32,547 nt of DNA, taken from Ramlibacter sp. (lineage in GTDB: Bacteria; Pseudomonadota; Gammaproteobacteria; Burkholderiales; Burkholderiaceae_C). The translations under genes and the position numbers were made by a program. Every line of letters begins with the position of its first letter. The stretch's first letter is position 1. The notes under the pieces are model-generated. The model saw only the letters and a list, made by a program, of their open reading frames with translations. It searched no databases and was not told the origin of the DNA. Where the stretch lies: contig JALHLO010000015.1 in assembly GCA_022844525.1 (NCBI GenBank), forward strand, positions 1 to 32,547. Reading direction: 5' to 3'. This document shows, piece by piece, positions 31,938 to 32,547 of this stretch.

Positions 31938-32547
31938 TCATCCGTCGCCGAGGGACTGCGCCGCCGCGATGCCGGCGCGCACCGCGCCTTCGAGCGTCGC
32001 CGGATAAGGACCTTCCACGTAGTCGCCGCAGGCCCACAGGCCCGGTGCGATCACCTGGGGCGGCCGGCGCAGGCCCGGCACGCAGGCGAAGGTCGCCCGC
32101 TTTTCCACGATGGTCTGCAGCGGCTGCACCTGCCAGCCGAGGCCCGCGGCCTGCGCGAGCACTTCGCGTTCCAGGCCTTCCTTTTCCGTGGAACTCGCGC
32201 TCACCACGAAGGCGAGCAGCCCCGGCGGGCCCCCCAGCTGGCCGCGGTCGAACACGAACTGCGCCGGGGCGCCGGGCCCGCAGCGCAGCGCCAGCATCGG
32301 CAGCGCCAGCCTCGGCCCGCCCGTCACGTACACGGTGGCGATCGGCTCGAAGCCGAAGCCGCGGGCTCGCGCGAGCCAGTCGGCGGCGGCGGCGCCGAGC
32401 GCCGCCGCCAGCCGCGCCGCCTCCGGCGGCGGCGTCGCGAGGATCGCGTGGTCGAAGCGTTCGCCGTCGACCGACCAGCCGCCGTCCGCATGCGGCGCCA
32501 GCCGCGGGCGCTGCCCCATGCGTACCTGCGCGCCGTGCGCCAGCAGC
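31938..32547 (-). CDS. hpnE: FAD-dependent hydroxysqualene dehydroxylase HpnE-like, partial (5' end outside window)
   Basis: The C-terminal ~203 residues of an amino-oxidase-type flavoprotein; the frame is open to the right edge of the window. The segment DHAILATPPPEAARL is typical of the substrate-domain return to the FAD fold. The C-terminus LWACGDYVEGPYPATLEGAVRAG is the FAD-binding motif of the phytoene-desaturase/HpnE group. In hopanoid producers HpnE, with HpnC and HpnD, makes squalene from farnesyl diphosphate. The N-terminal GxGxxG is outside the window, so other members of this oxidoreductase family remain possible. Confidence 0.78.
   Translation of the reverse strand, partial: LLAHGAQVRMGQRPRLAPHADGGWSVDGERFDHAILATPPPEAARLAAALGAAAADWLARARGFGFEPIATVYVTGGPRLALPMLALRCGPGAPAQFVFDRGQLGGPPGLLAFVVSASSTEKEGLEREVLAQAAGLGWQVQPLQTIVEKRATFACVPGLRRPPQVIAPGLWACGDYVEGPYPATLEGAVRAGIAAAQSLGDG

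Overview
The window is about 70% GC, densely coded, and carries the chromosomal style of a betaproteobacterium of the order Burkholderiales, most likely family Comamonadaceae (Ramlibacter/Variovorax/Rhodoferax-like). This rests on gene order (TPR protein / cysS / AlkA-type glycosylase / accA / tilS / lysC / tRNA-Ser), the Bug/TctC receptor, and the repeat types. No species call is possible from the sequence alone.

Layout. (1) 1-6260: housekeeping block with a partial TPR lipoprotein-like/periplasmic gene (minus), then cysS, a 3-methyladenine DNA glycosylase, accA, tilS, lysC and tRNA-Ser(GCU) on plus, closed by a series of hairpins. (2) 6440-11026: a compact extracellular-electron-transfer locus: a decaheme MtrA/MtoA/DmsE-type cytochrome, an MtrB/PioB-type outer-membrane porin, a tetraheme NapC/NirT (CymA-type) quinol dehydrogenase and a monoheme periplasmic cytochrome. 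This is the gene set and order of the mtoA-mtoB-cymA-mtoD iron-oxidation locus of Sideroxydans. Both of its apparent transcription starts carry FNR-type boxes. (3) 11043-18516: two small ORFs; a TAXI-type TRAP transporter (fused permease and receptor, minus); an S4-domain Hsp15-like protein; the TctE/TctD two-component system (minus), divergent from tctC. (4) 17557-20633: the tripartite tricarboxylate transporter tctC-tctB-tctA. (5) 20805-29892: a PAS/AAA+/Fis sigma-54 activator followed by its apparent target operon: branched-chain-type ABC receptor, extracellular polyhydroxybutyrate depolymerase, LivG, LivF, LivH, LivM and an alpha/beta hydrolase. A candidate -24/-12 promoter with three 12-bp upstream activator sites lies between activator and operon. 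(6) 29915-32547: hemH, a divergent HAD hydrolase, a REP-type repeat array and the 3' part of an hpnE-like gene.

How the parts work together. The Mto-like locus would carry electrons between extracellular iron or electrodes and the periplasm and quinone pool through the MtoAB conduit, MtoD and CymA. The middle third is a carbon-uptake region with three unrelated receptor-dependent importers (TRAP-TAXI, TTT, ABC). In each, the receptor gene is followed by an intergenic hairpin before the membrane components, an arrangement expected to give more receptor than permease. The co-transcribed depolymerase and hydrolase suggest that the sigma-54-controlled ABC system takes up products of polyester (PHA) breakdown or related hydroxyacids; that link is inference.

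Two families of REP-like paired inverted repeats occur: one at 20641-20733 and 31737-31920, including a perfect 51-bp tandem expansion, and one inside the livG-livF gap.
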